Shown here: positions 32,891 to 44,433 of the stretch, piece by piece
Layout of the letters: each line of letters begins with the position of its first letter
Numbering within the stretch: the first letter of the stretch is position 1
From: Ustilaginoidea virens
Taxonomy: Eukaryota > Ascomycota > Sordariomycetes > Hypocreales > Clavicipitaceae
Direction: 5' to 3'
NCBI RefSeq assembly: GCF_000687475.1
Contig: NC_057318.1
Span: forward strand, 6,324,001-6,388,000
Length of the DNA: 64,000 nucleotides
Program-made: the position numbers and the translations under genes
The notes under the pieces: generated by a model
The model's input: only the letters and a program-made list of their open reading frames with translations
The model's database searches: none
What the model was told of the DNA's origin: nothing

Positions 32891-33024
32891 GGTGTCAAAA
32901 TGCACAGGAAAAACGCGATTTATTAAATGATGATAAAGCGAGCCCGGCTGACCGAGAGCCCAGCTGACAGACTCGTAATGCCAGCTATTTATAGTGGGAA
33001 TAGGAGTAGCCCTCAGGGTCTATA
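32891..33024 (-). repeat. Truncated or rearranged Copia-family LTR fragment
   Basis: It starts TGTCAAAATGCACAGG and later reads CCAGCTATTTATAGTGGGAATAGGAGTAGCCCTC, both matching the neighbouring LTR (33025-33223), but the middle and end differ or are missing. It is an older, partial LTR of the same or a sister family, and it keeps GC-rich segments. Confidence 0.65.
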
Positions 33025-33223
33025 TGTCAGAATGCACAGGGAAAATGCGATAAATCATTAATTAAAGGAACTAAGTCTCCTCGAAGAGACTTATATTCCC
33101 AGCTATTTATAGTGGGATAAGGGGTACCCTTAAGGGCCTACTAATCCAAGGGGAACTCTATGCATCCGACCTCGGACATAACAGATATCCACATTATAGA
33201 CAAGCTAATTTCCCTCCAATACA
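33025..33223 (-). repeat. 3' LTR of Copia-Z
   Basis: About 199 bp, TG...CA ends, followed inward by CCCCCTTAGGATATGC as in Copia-2. Confidence 0.85.
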
Positions 33224-34224
33224 CCCCCTTAGGATATGCTTTCTTAAGGATATCCTGCCATATAGCTAAACTTAATGTAAAGCAAGATAATAAATAGAAA
33301 TATCAATCCACTCAAAAACGTTATGCGCAAAATAACGGTGCCGTTGTTGAATAGGCTACCTATATAGGAGTAAATTGGCCTAATAGCACACACATAGAGT
33401 AGGAAAATAGTAATAAACTATAGATTCTATTTTTCTATAGGAAATAAGTGCAGCTATTGAAGAAACCCTTTTAATCTGATTTTTTAGGGCGTCTTTTAGT
33501 CCTTCTAAAGCTCTACCTTACTACTAATATTAATATCGTGAGACTGCGGTCTAGCGTTATAGAATCTCTTTAAAACAATAAGCCTAAGCTGCCAGCGGAA
33601 GATTTTAAATTTCTAGCCTATTAGAGGCTTTATGAAACCGTTAGCAATTATATTACCTATTAGAACCTATATAATATTGATTATTCTTTTCTGAGCATCC
33701 TAGTATAGCTAATAATAATAAATATCTATATAATAAAGCCATATTACAAGCTTAAAGAATTCCTCCTTTAATAGGCGAATAGTCTAGATATTATCGCATT
33801 AAATTATAGAGATATCGGTACCTAATTAGAGCCTAACTTCTTTGTATAATCTCCTAAAGGCGATGACCTCTTTTATTATATAAGATATTGTAAGAAACTT
33901 TACCTCTATTAATAAAATCGTAATAGTATCTTATTAACCCGACTTATATATAATTGGGCCGCTAAAGAGCTTAATTATATAGCCCTGACTGCTTTATTGC
34001 GTTGTAATATCGTCGGTATAGGAAGCATTAGAAAATGCCTCTATTTCTATTATATTGGCCTGGAATTCTATTGCGGTATTCTTCTATATATAGCTATAAT
34101 CGAGGGCCTTCCTAGCGGCTTATAAATAGTTAGGACCCGGATTTTAAAGGAATCTTAATAGTTGCGATCTAATATAGCCTAGTTTAGGCCTAGTAATTAT
34201 AATTGGATATACTAATAAGCCTAC
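33025..34224 (-). mobile_element. Copia-Z: 3' part of a third copy of the Copia-1/2 family
   Basis: LTR 33025-33223 (plus strand starts TGTCAGAATGCACAGG, ends CCCTCCAATACA), then the purine-tract complement and the RNase H/RT 3' portion of the family, parallel to 3912-4900 of Copia-2. It is cut at 34224 by the LTR of Gypsy-A. The rest of the element is not recognised in the window and would lie beyond the right edge if the nest is intact. Confidence 0.85.
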
Positions 34225-34466
34225 TGTAAAGGACTAGCCCTAGGGCTACTGCAAATAGGCGTTGAATGAATATATTAAATAGACTAAGGAGGAAAGAGAG
34301 AAGACCCAAATAGGGGCCTTTAAGTAGTCTATTTATACCCATATATAGTATAGGCCAAGTTCTTAGCGAGGCCTTATGACCCTATGCCGATATTCCCTAG
34401 GCTAATCATAGGCGCAGCCCGAGTCCTAGCCATATTGTAGTACGGGCGTAGCCTAAGCCCGTAATA
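34225..34466 (-). repeat. 3' LTR of Gypsy-A
   Basis: 242 bp, same family as the LTRs at 34928, 42023, 45791 and 58531. Confidence 0.9.
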
Positions 34467-34927
34467 TACCCCCCTCTTTTGTCTTAGGGTCGGAAAAATC
34501 GCCCTCTATCGTCAATCAATCCTCCGCTAGGAACTAATTATATTACTAAATATTATACTGCAATATCTTCAAATCCGTATATAAGCCAATTGCTAGGTAT
34601 AGGAAGGATTCGTCTATAAGTATAGCGGACGTAGCTATATAATTAATAAGAGTCGTATAATTGTTAATTGGGAATAAAATAGTAAAAACATATAGAAGTT
34701 TATTATCGTATCGCTAGCTAGAGGTTAACCGATATAGCTAAAAACGTTATAAAAAATTTTTCGCTAGCTATCGATTAGGAATCCCTTTATAGTCTTTATT
34801 ATTCCTTATTAAGGGCTCCTTTTCCTTTTCTTTTTTTCCTATTAAGGCTAATAATAAGCATTAAAGGTCCCTATTATCGTAAGTTTTATCTTATATTAAG
34901 CCTATATCGCTTGCTAATTAGTTAAAG
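34225..34927 (-). mobile_element. Gypsy-A, left part (3' LTR plus 461 bp), interrupted by Gypsy-B
   Basis: The 242-bp LTR (34225-34466) begins TGTAAAGGACTAGCCC on the plus strand and ends in GTAATA, next to a purine-tract complement (TACCCCCCTCTTTT). The internal part stops at GTTAAAG, where Gypsy-B is inserted, and resumes at 42265 with TAAAGTATTATTTCCGCC. Confidence 0.88.
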
Positions 34928-35169
34928 TGTAAAGGACTGGCCCTAGGGCTACTGCGAATAGGCGTCGAATGAATATATTAAATAGACTAAGGAGGAAAGG
35001 AAGAGGACCCGAATAGGGGCCTCTAAGTAGTCTATTTATGCCTATACGTAGTATGGGCCGAGTCCTTAGCGAGCCCTTATGACCCCGTGCCGATACTCCT
35101 TAGGCTAATCGCGGGCGCAGCCCGAGTCCTAGCTATATTGTAGCGCGGGCGTAGCCCGAGCCCGTAATA
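34928..35169 (-). repeat. 3' LTR of Gypsy-B
   Basis: 242 bp, TGTAAAGGACTGGCCC...GCCCGTAATA. Read on the minus strand it carries two near-identical GC-rich stretches (GCTCGGGCTACGCCCGCG and ACTCGGGCTGCGCCCGCG). Confidence 0.9.
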
Positions 35170-35639
35170 TACCCCCTTTTTCTGCCTTGGAGTTAGAAAA
35201 ATCGCCTTCTATTATCAATTAGTACTCTACTAGGGACTAATCACATCGCCGATTATTATGCCGCGATATCCTCAAATCTATATATAGGCCAATTGCCAGG
35301 TATAGGAAGGATTCGTCTGTAAGTATAGTAGATGTGGCTATATAATTGATAGGAGTCGTATAGTCGTCAATTAGGAATAGTATGGTGGAAGCGCATGGAA
35401 GTTCGTTATCGCGCTGCTAGCTAGAGGTTAACCGATATAGCTAGGAACGTTATAAAAAATTTTTCGCTAGCTACCGGCTAGAAATCTCCCTGTAGTCTTT
35501 ATTGTTTTTCGCCGGGGGCTCTTTTCCTTTTTCCCTTCTTCCTATTAAGGCTATTACTAAGCATCAAAAGTCCCTATTATCGTAAGTTTTTATCCTGCGT
35601 TGAGCCTATATTATATACTAATCGGTTAAAGCATTATTT

Positions 35640-36950
35640 CCGCCTCTTCCGTATTAGTATTCCTTACTGAGTTCTGTCTCTATTGCAACCGGCTGCTAAT
35701 TCCTTTTATAGTAAAATCCGATCTAGCCTATATATAAAGCCTATTGGTAAGTCTTAAGTCCCTATCTATATCGCGAGTATCTCGTGCTAACCCTATATAG
35801 AACCCGAATATATCCTTATCTGCTACTAATAGTGCCCCTACTAGGGGGGAATCGGATCCTATTTATCCCTAGAAGCCACGCCATACTACTAGTAACTATC
35901 TTCTAGAGGGGGACTCCTTAGATAAGGAGTATTAATATACAAAAGATAAAGAGTTCCTATACGATAGATATACCAAACGTATATAAGCGACCGGAGAGCT
36001 ACCTATTTATAAGCATTATAGAAGAGTAAAGGGGTGCAAAAGCTACGCCAATTCCTACGCATCCTGCGTATAGCTTAATTAATATCTCGCAGGGAACCTT
36101 ATACTACGATGCATCCTACGCAATTAAATTAAGATAGTAAAGGAGGGGAGGGCTATCGTAGAGCCTGCCCATCTAAAAATAGATACGCAGAAAGTGCGTG
36201 CTATTATCCTAATCCCTGAGTTTCAGGCTTTAAATAATTAATAGCATTATGCTTTCACTGCCGAGTAGGTGGCCCCCCGCGCCCCATATTTGGCATTTAG
36301 GCCACGAGATGCCTCTAGTATAGTTTCTACTATATCTGCGGCATTAACGCCCTCCCGGCGCTAGGCTAGGTCTATTGTGGATCTCGCCCCTATGCTAAAT
36401 ATTATAAGGGAAATATAAGTAGAAGCCTAGGAATATTATACTAGGATAGAGTAGTATTGGGTTAGAGCTTAATATCCCCGGCTACCCCTGCCCTTATCTT
36501 GTCCCGCCCTCCCTATATATTATATAAAAGGGGAACTATCGTACGATTAAGGCGGCTAATACTATATAGAGGCTCCGCCGCCGCCAGTATAAGGTTATCT
36601 ATCGCAACCCCTATAATAGTAGGTAGAACCTGCTCTATAGCCCCCTATGCCCTTGCCGTCTTCATCGCAGCTATCGCTGCAAATACTATATCGCCTAGCC
36701 CCGTCTTATTAAAGGGTCTTATTATCTCCTAATGCGCCCCCGCTATATTTGCCTTACGGTGGCCTATAGACTCTATCATGTCGTAGATATATAGGGAACT
36801 ATCCCTATCTAATATATAGTCTATATATATGCCCTGCCCCGCGAGGACCCCTACTGCTACCAGCCTATATGCTATTATAGGGATAAGAAGAGGCTTAGGG
36901 AGATAGAGAGTGGCCTTAAGAGGGGGCGTATTAGGGGTAAGCTTATATCG
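35640..36950 (-). other. Extra region between integrase and 3' LTR of the Gypsy family
   Basis: Downstream of the integrase the element has about 1.8 kb where most Gypsy elements have little. On the minus strand a protein-like frame (G-D-I-V-F-A-A-I-A-A-M-K-T, then I-V-P-L-L-Y-N-I) runs across about 36730-36480 with few stops; a further coherent piece lies near 35690-35640 (V-A-I-E-T-E-L-S-K). The same region is conserved in Gypsy-D (about 46500-47830). It may be an additional ORF or a displaced structural domain. No homologue is recognised. Confidence 0.4.
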
Positions 36951-39900
36951 GCCCCGGTTTAGTTTATTATATTTTTTTTTTTTTTTTTTTTTAAAGTATT
37001 TTTATTATTTTATATTTTACTTATAGTGGTAGGCGTTTAGCATCGTTTATTAGTCTAATAGACCCCGTTTTAAGACCTAGCTAGGCCTATTATGAGTCCT
37101 AATATCCCCCTATTTGGCCTTAAATATTTCTTATGCGGTAGTATCCTTAAAGTTTTCTAGGGGTTCTTATATCGGTAAATCGTACCCTTTCTACTTTATA
37201 AATATATTGCATTTCCATCTTTAGCCCTATATATTCTTTACTGCAAGTATCTTTTTAACCTTATACTCCTTATATGGGTTTATAGAGTCTTAGGGGAGGA
37301 TAAATAGAGGCCCGAATTATATATCGGTTATTACCTAATTAGGTAATAAATTAAAAGCAGCTCATTCGACTAGGTTAATATAGAAAACTAGATAGATGCC
37401 TTATAGGATATTAAGTTAGATATTAAGCGGTAATAAGATGGCAATAATAGTATATTTAGTAGAGACCTAATCGAGCTTCTTATATAGGCAGTTCGTTTTA
37501 ATATTCTAGAGGTTTAACTATACCTAGTTACTAATTTAGAAGCGCTCAGCCGGGCGTTATAAATAGTTAGTAGTATTTTACTATTATTATTATGCGAAGG
37601 CGATAGCGGCCTAGGCTAATTCCTATCCCTCTTTAAAGTTACTAAGAAAGAGGGCCATATGCCCCTTTAGGGTAGTTAAGCTTAAGGTTACCTCTAAAGG
37701 CAGGGCGATAATCGGAATATTAAACCTATTAAGCAGCTAGTTTAGGCTAAACCTAGTAATAGATAATATCCGGTTATTTAACGCGAGTTAATATACCGCG
37801 AGATAGTATAGCTAATCGTACTAATTAAAGGAAACTATAATACGGAGGACTGCCTATACCTCTTAGTTTATTCGCTTTATGCTACTATTAGTTTAGGGGT
37901 GGTATACTATTAATAGAAGTTGCTTGGTCTTAACTGATTTATATAGTATAGACTAAAATTAGCCTATTTAATCCGAACCTCGATCGCTAATAATCTCCTT
38001 AGGGAAGCTATAAAAGCGCTACTAGTATTATTAGAAGCGTTCTATATAGTCTTCTGCTTTTATTAAGTGTATAGCCTTAAGCTAGATATACTTCGATAAG
38101 CAATCTATAATGACTATAAGGAATCGCGGGTTAGAGGTATTATAAGTAGGAAGGTTAGTTATAAAGTCGACCGATATCTACGACTAAAAGCGGTCTACAA
38201 TTAGTAGCAGTTATAATAACCCCTGGCGTAATTGGCGGCTCTTATGCACCCTATAGTATCGGCAATTCCGAATATATCTTACTACCTTAGACGATATATT
38301 ATCGAAATGATAATCCTATCGCAATAGTTGGAAGGTAGTATTTTTCCCTAGGTGGCCTGCAATAGGCGAGTTATAGTAGTATTAGATTACTATAGTGGTT
38401 AAAGGCTTAAACGATGGAAGCTATACCTATGCCCGGTAAAAGAGTATATTGTGTGCATTTAGGGTATAATCGGCAATTTATTCTTATATCGCTACTTTTG
38501 CTGGAAATCGTTATTCCCTATTTGCGACTGCCGTCTATCGGGCCTAATATATACTATCTTCGGATATCGCTTAGTCCTAAATAGCTTAAAGGTAGGAGTC
38601 AGCGAAGATATATAAGCCGTAAGGTAGGGTAGTTTATAGGGCCAAGGTTGGTATTATCTCGCTTTCTATTTTATTTATATTAAGTGCTAAAATAGATAGC
38701 GGTTTTAGGATCTGGCTGATTTATAGCTCCGCCCTATCTACCTTTTATTCCCATCGAGAAAGCATATTAGGGTATTAGGCTTATAACCCTAGCTTATACT
38801 AAAGATAGAAGTTAAAGAGTACTAAAGTTTCGGCCTATTAGGCTTATCGCTCGGATATTTCTTATAATCGGGCGAAGTACTTTAGGTTCTTATAGTCGAT
38901 AAGGATAGTAAAAGGGGAGGCTATTAAGCGGAGTTCTATTAACCACGCCTTAAAGCAAGAGATAATAGTAAGGAGTTCCTTATTGTATATAATATAGTTC
39001 CATTTTGCGTCCGATAAGCGAGCGGAATAGTATATAATAGGGTGGAGTATACTATCCTCCCCGATTTACGATAAATAGCTACTAAAGGCCGTGCTAGAAC
39101 TATCTGCCTTAAGGACTATCTCTTTATCAGGGTCCTATTAGGCGAAAACTAGAAACGATATAAAATACTACTTAAGCGCTTAGAATGCCGCCTCTTTTTC
39201 GTCTAATTATTAGAATAGGACCCCTTTCTTTATTAATCTAACTAAAGGGTCGATAAAGCGGGAGAAATTTAGGATAAAATTATAGTAGAAATTGGCAAAA
39301 CCGAGGAAACTATAAATACCTTTTAATTTTATAGGTGCTTCCTAATTCTAGATGGCCTTAATCTTTTCGGGGTTTAGACGGATTTCCTTTCCGGCCGTTA
39401 TAATATATCCTAGGTATTAGACCTCTTTTATTGCGAAATCGCATTTATTAAGATCTAAATTTAAGCCGGCCTTTTATAGTTATCAAAGGACTTCCTTAAT
39501 GCGCCCTATATGGTCCGCTTTTATTCCCCCGGTATAGATTAAGATATTATTAAGATAAGCGGTTGTAAAGTCTCTTAGTGTATTCCCTAAGGCCTTATTA
39601 ATATATCTTTAGAAAATCGCAAAGGCCTTAGTCAGGCTAAATAGCGTAATAAGCTATTTAAATAGTCCGAATCGTATATAGAATGCAGTTAAGTGTTTAT
39701 CGCCCTCTGCAATATATATCTTATGGAACACTATGCGTATATTAACTTTAGTAAACTATTTCGCTTAGGATAAGGATTATAAGGTCTCCTTAATTAAGGG
39801 GAGGGGGTATCGGTCTTAGACTATAACCTTATTGAGGGCCTAATAATCGATGCAAAAATGCTACCTGCTATTCCCTTTTCTAGCTAGTAGGACTAGTGCT

Positions 39901-42022
39901 ACTGCCGATAAGGAGCTCGCGCGGATCTATCCTTTATCTATTAGGTTAATTACTTATCTTTAAACCTTAAGTAATTAGTCTCGTGGTATATTATATAATA
40001 GGCCCTAAGGTAAGTCTAGCTGGCTCCCGTCTGCAGTCTTTTTAAGCTAGATATAGTGGTCTAATATACCCTAGTATAAAGGGAGATTAGAAGCCTTCTT
40101 CTTATTAAAGAGGTCGGCGAATTCCTATAATTCTATCGGGAGCACCTACAACTTTTGCAATTATAGGGCAGAGTCTTAATAAGGTGGCAGTATAATACGG
40201 AGGATATATATTATCTCCTATAAGCTTATTATAATAAAGGAAGTCAATCGGTCTTTAGAGCGTTTCGCCCGCTTTAGTATACTATAGAAGACCGAGCTAA
40301 AGATATTTACTATAGTTGGACCCTATTGCCTTCTCGTCGATTCCTTAACGATAAAGCTACCTGCCGATCTAATCTTTAATTAGTATCGCTTCGCCTATAG
40401 TATAACATTATAGTGCTCTATCTAAGGCATCCTAAGGATAATATCGTAGGTAAGGCCTAAGATAATATAAAATATAACTATAGATAGCTATCTATCGATA
40501 TCGATCGCTATACAGACGATATAGGTAATAGAGGAATATATTACCTTACGTTCTCCTAAATGGCTCTAAATATCTACTGCCATTCCGATTTCCCTATATT
40601 ATAGCAGGCGGATAGGTTAGAGGCCTAACCATTATACTATCTTTTTGCTTATAGCGCTATAGTAGTTATATCCCGAGTCGATTAAGGTATTAATAAAGGT
40701 ATAGGATTTATATAAGATCGGTACTAAAAAGGGGTATCTATCTATTCGTTCTGCGATCTCTTCTAATTCTTTTTATAATTAGGCCGGGGTCTATATATAT
40801 ATCTTAAGCCCTTTAATAAGACTAGGTTTAAAGGCTATTCTTTTTCTTAATCTTTATCGCTATTTTCGACCTTTACGACTTATAAGTTAAGCGAGGCCAC
40901 CTTAGCTGCATTAGGTCGGATTACTGGCAATAAGTAGCATATAAATATCTAATAATTAGGAGAGCTATACTAAAGATAAAGACCTTTCTTCCTACGATCT
41001 TTATACCATTCTTTAGAGACCTATATCGCCTTAGGCATACGCTAATTACCCTTCAAGTCTAGCTTATTAACACCCGATATTTATATATCGCCCTTAGAAT
41101 CCTAGGTATATATCGGTCGGGAATAGGTCGAACCTATATAGTAATTAATAGTTAAGTTAGTCTTAATATTAATAGCAATTTGTCGGTAATAGTCTACCGC
41201 CGAATAATAGTTATAACGGGAGACCCTAAGGCTAATAATCTTATTAGCTATATAAGCGTTAAGCGCCGATCGGAGGTATTTAAGCTTAACTTCCTTAGGC
41301 TAACCGAGACCACTAGTAAGCGTAAGTTTTTTCTTGAATCGTATAAAGAAGGCAGTAAAAGGTTCCTTAGGGCTTTAGCGTAAGGAGTGCTTAAGCTTAG
41401 TAATAGTATAATCCTATCGGTATAGGTCCTTAAAGAGATATTAAAGGTATTCAAAAAATTTTATTATATTATAATCGTAAGCCATACCGTTCTCGAAAAA
41501 GGCTGCGATTTATAATTAGACTATAGATAAAAGGTTCTAAAAGATAAATATCTATTAGGTCTTCTCGTCCCTAATAAATTCCTTATCGACTTCGAGCTTA
41601 TATTGCATAAAGGTCCGCTAGGCTATAAATATAGCCTTTTTGCTATTAAAGGGGTCCCTTATCGGGATCGGCTTGCATTTTAGCTAGGTATCCTAAGCTG
41701 TAGGGAGGGGGGCGTTTTATTATACGACCGGGGCCGGTTAGGTAGCATTTTAGGAGCTATTTAACTGGTTCGTAAGGAGGGTCTATAGCGAGGCGGTAAT
41801 GGCAGCGAGGTATTGCGCGTTAGTCTGCATCTGCGCCTCTATCTATTATAACCCTAATGCAAGCTGCTCTACTCGGGTATATATATTATATCGGGAGCGT
41901 CGTAGTCTCGGGTTATCTGTACCTATTTCTCCAGGTGTACTTATCTCGATATCTTATATAGCCTGCATCATCGGCTCTATAATATAAGGTTATAATAGCA
42001 AGGCTAAGAGAATCTATTTAAA

Positions 42023-42264
42023 TATAAAGGACTGGCCCTAGGGCTACTGCGAATAGGCGTCGAATGAATATATTAAATAGACTAAGGAGGAAAGGAAGAA
42101 GACCCGAATAGGGGCCTCTGAGTAGTCTATTTATGCCTATATGTAGTACGGGCCGAGTCTTTAGCGAGCCCTTATGACCCCGTGCCGATACTCCTTAGGC
42201 TAGTCGCGGGCGCAGCCCGAGTCCTAGCCATATTATAGCGCGGGCGTAGCCCGAGCCCGTGACA
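42023..42264 (-). repeat. 5' LTR of Gypsy-B
   Basis: 242 bp, TATAAAGGACTGGCCC...GCCCGTGACA; this end keeps the original CA. Confidence 0.9.
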
Positions 42265-42650
42265 TAAAGTATTATTTCCGCCCTAATTGCATTAGTATTT
42301 TTGCCGAAATCTATTTCTATTATAGCTAGCTACTAACTCCTTTTATAGCGAGACCTAATCTAACCTATTGTAAAGCCTATTAGTAGGTCTTAAATCCCTA
42401 TCTATATTGTAAGCGTTTCGTGCTAACACTATTTAAAACCTAAATATATCTTTATCCGCTACTAGTAATACCCTTATTAGGGGAGGAATAGGTCTTACTC
42501 ATCCCTAGAAGCTATATTACGCTACAGGTAATTATCTTCTAGATGGGGACTCTTTAGATAAAGAGTATTAGTATACGAAAGATAAAGAGTTCCTATGCGA
42601 TAGATGCACTAAACGTATATAAGCAACTAGAGAGCTATTTATTTATAAGT
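42265..42650 (-). mobile_element. Gypsy-A, continuation right of Gypsy-B
   Basis: It resumes at TAAAGTATTATTTCCGCC and parallels 35627-36005 of Gypsy-B up to ATTTATAAG, where the LTR of Copia-X begins. Confidence 0.85.
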
Positions 42651-43385
42651 TATTGCAAAATGGTGATTCAGAATACTGTTGGAAATGTATTAGATACCGA
42701 CAGTGGCGTACAAGGCGTTGCAAAATAAAACAAAGAGCTGGTTAAAGATTAAAAGCGCACGAGAGGTTGACCAAAGCAAAGATATTAGGGAAATCTGATT
42801 CTAATTGTTAGTAACTATTCTAGCTAGAAAGAGGGAATTTTGGACATATTTCTACTATTTTAAAAGAGCGGTTAAAAATAATAAAAAACCGCAAAAATAG
42901 CGAAAAACCCGACAAAAAGTTATCCTGCCCAACCGTGCCCAGTCTGTGCCCAATATCCTACCCAACCAAGCCCAGTGGCTTGTAGCGGTGTGCCGGATGC
43001 CCTATAACAGCCTGCCGTACGGGCCGGAAGCCCTATATCGGTCTGCCGTACGGGCCGGAAACCCTATATCGGTATGCCGTAAAGGCTCGATATAGCGGGA
43101 GACTGTATATAGAAGGCCGAAAGTGCTGATTTGCCTATTTGGTAATCCTGTAGAAATGCGCCGCCTGTTGTGGGCCCTATGGCCCACTATGACCGGCCGC
43201 TGTGGCCGGATGTGGGTCGCTATACCGGTGCCGTGACCGGCGCTGTGGCCCACTGTAATCGGCGTTGTGGGGCGCTATGCCCCACCATAGCGCCTGGTAT
43301 AGCTACCGCGATATCTTAACGTAGAGACGTCATACGGTAGCGAGACCAGTACCAAAATACAGCTAAAAAGGCGCTGATTTTAACA
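42651..43385 (-). repeat. 3' LTR of Copia-X, with an unusual GC-rich core
   Basis: The left end TATTGCAAAATGG (from TGTTGC) and right end GATTTTAACA give a 735-bp LTR, defined mainly by the RNase H next to it and the break in Gypsy-A. Its core (about 42940-43330) is far more GC-rich than its surroundings and holds repeats. Confidence 0.6.
42991..43085. repeat. 31-bp tandem repeat in the Copia-X LTR
   Basis: About three units of GCCCTATATCGGTCTGCCGTACGGGCCGGAA form, the last diverged. It is followed to about 43310 by palindrome-rich GGCCCACTATGACCGGCCGCTGTGGCC-like DNA. Confidence 0.8.
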
Positions 43386-43830
43386 CCCCCTCTGATTAGC
43401 AATATAGCTAATCCTAGCGTTAGAATAAAAGAAAGAAGTCTTATAAAAATCAAGAAAAAGATTAAGCTATAGGGATTGCAACCCTAATAGCTGCCGAAAT
43501 ATAGGGAATTTCAGGCTTAGAAGTGGTTTAGTAAGTCTATTCGCAGGCATATCTATCGTAGGTAAATAAGATATTTTTACCAGGCCACCGTAGGCCTTCT
43601 TACGTATATACCGGAATTTAAGTAAGGTATGCTTAGTGCGGGCATACTGATTTAGGTTATTTGCATTAGAAATAGACCCTTAGTTATCGCAGTATAGTAG
43701 TATCGGGCGTTAAATATTGACCTGGATTTCTTTAAATAAATTAAATATCTACTCTACTTTACGAATCGCCTTAAGTATTATATCAGACTCGGCTTTAAGC
43801 GTTAATAAAACTATAGTCGAAGACCGTTTT

Positions 43831-44433
43831 TGTTGATATAAACTCGGGGTACCCAGTTATACGTAGGGTCGCGCGCGTGGTATCATGTACCGGGAGGTCA
43901 CTAAGTAAAGGATTTGATTGCTTTATTAATGACTGACTATTTAAAAGGAAAGAAAGAAAGCAAAAGAGGGTAATTACACGATATGGCCTTTTTGTGCGTA
44001 TGCCGTTGTCACGTGCATCGGCGCAGTTGGGCCGGGCTGCCCGCGTGCCCTACCGGGCTTAGGGGTAAAGGGGCAAAAGTGGCCACATCGTGCCCAACGG
44101 GTGTGCACGGCACATTCGTCGCAGTATGCCCAATTGGGCACCTTGCGACAGTAATTCCGACACTAGCAGCTTCTCTTTTTATAAAAGCAAATATTGGAAT
44201 CGCTAGGATATAAGGCGCACACATAGAAAGAAAAGTGCGGCGCGGTCTCGGCAGGTTATGCCGGCGATAACACTATCACGCCGCGCGGCCGGCTCGTACA
44301 GGCTCATACCGTACGGCTGGTATAATGTTAAATATTGCAGCTAAAACAAAGGGGCAAAAAGGGGCAGTAGCAAACGCAGTAAAATAATACAATATTGAAT
44401 ATAGGAAAATCCACACACTTGCCACTCATGACA
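43831..44433 (-). repeat. 3' LTR of Copia-Y
   Basis: About 603 bp from TGTTGATATAAACTCGGGG to CACTCATGACA, next to a purine-tract complement (TACCTCCCAAACG). The left end matches the LTR at 63850 and the solo LTR fragment at 29139-29398. Confidence 0.75.

Larger units (their letters stand above)
34928..42264 (-). mobile_element. Gypsy-B: complete RIP-degraded Ty3/Gypsy retrotransposon
   Basis: 7337 bp with two 242-bp LTRs and a 5-bp target duplication TAAAG (34923-34927 and 42265-42269). On the minus strand: 5' LTR, gag region (about 42000-40700), protease, RT (about 39900-39250), RNase H, integrase (about 38600-37450), a further region of about 1.8 kb, a purine tract (AAAAAGGGGGTA) and the 3' LTR. 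The RT active site at 39546-39557 reads Y-L-N-N instead of Y-L-D-D, followed by I-L-I-Y. The two LTRs differ at about 11 positions by eye, all C/T or G/A transitions. All frames carry many stops, so it is dead. Confidence 0.92.
42651..43830 (-). mobile_element. Copia-X: 3' LTR and RNase H end of a different Copia family
   Basis: LTR 42651-43385 (735 bp), then a purine-tract complement (CCCCCTCTGATTAGC) and 445 bp that read on the minus strand as the Copia RNase H end: L-L-Y-C-D-N, N-L-N-Q-Y-A-R-T-K-H-T, and S-Y-L-P-T-I-D-M. Copia-Y interrupts it at 43831. Confidence 0.75.

Noticed and set aside
36499..36732. 77-codon plus-strand ORF, and its counterpart at 47332-47592
   Set aside because: Conserved between Gypsy copies, but the opposite strand carries the element's genes and gives a longer protein-like reading.
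42991..43085. 31-bp repeats as a CRISPR-like array
   Set aside because: The units are directly adjacent with no unique spacers, and the genome is fungal.
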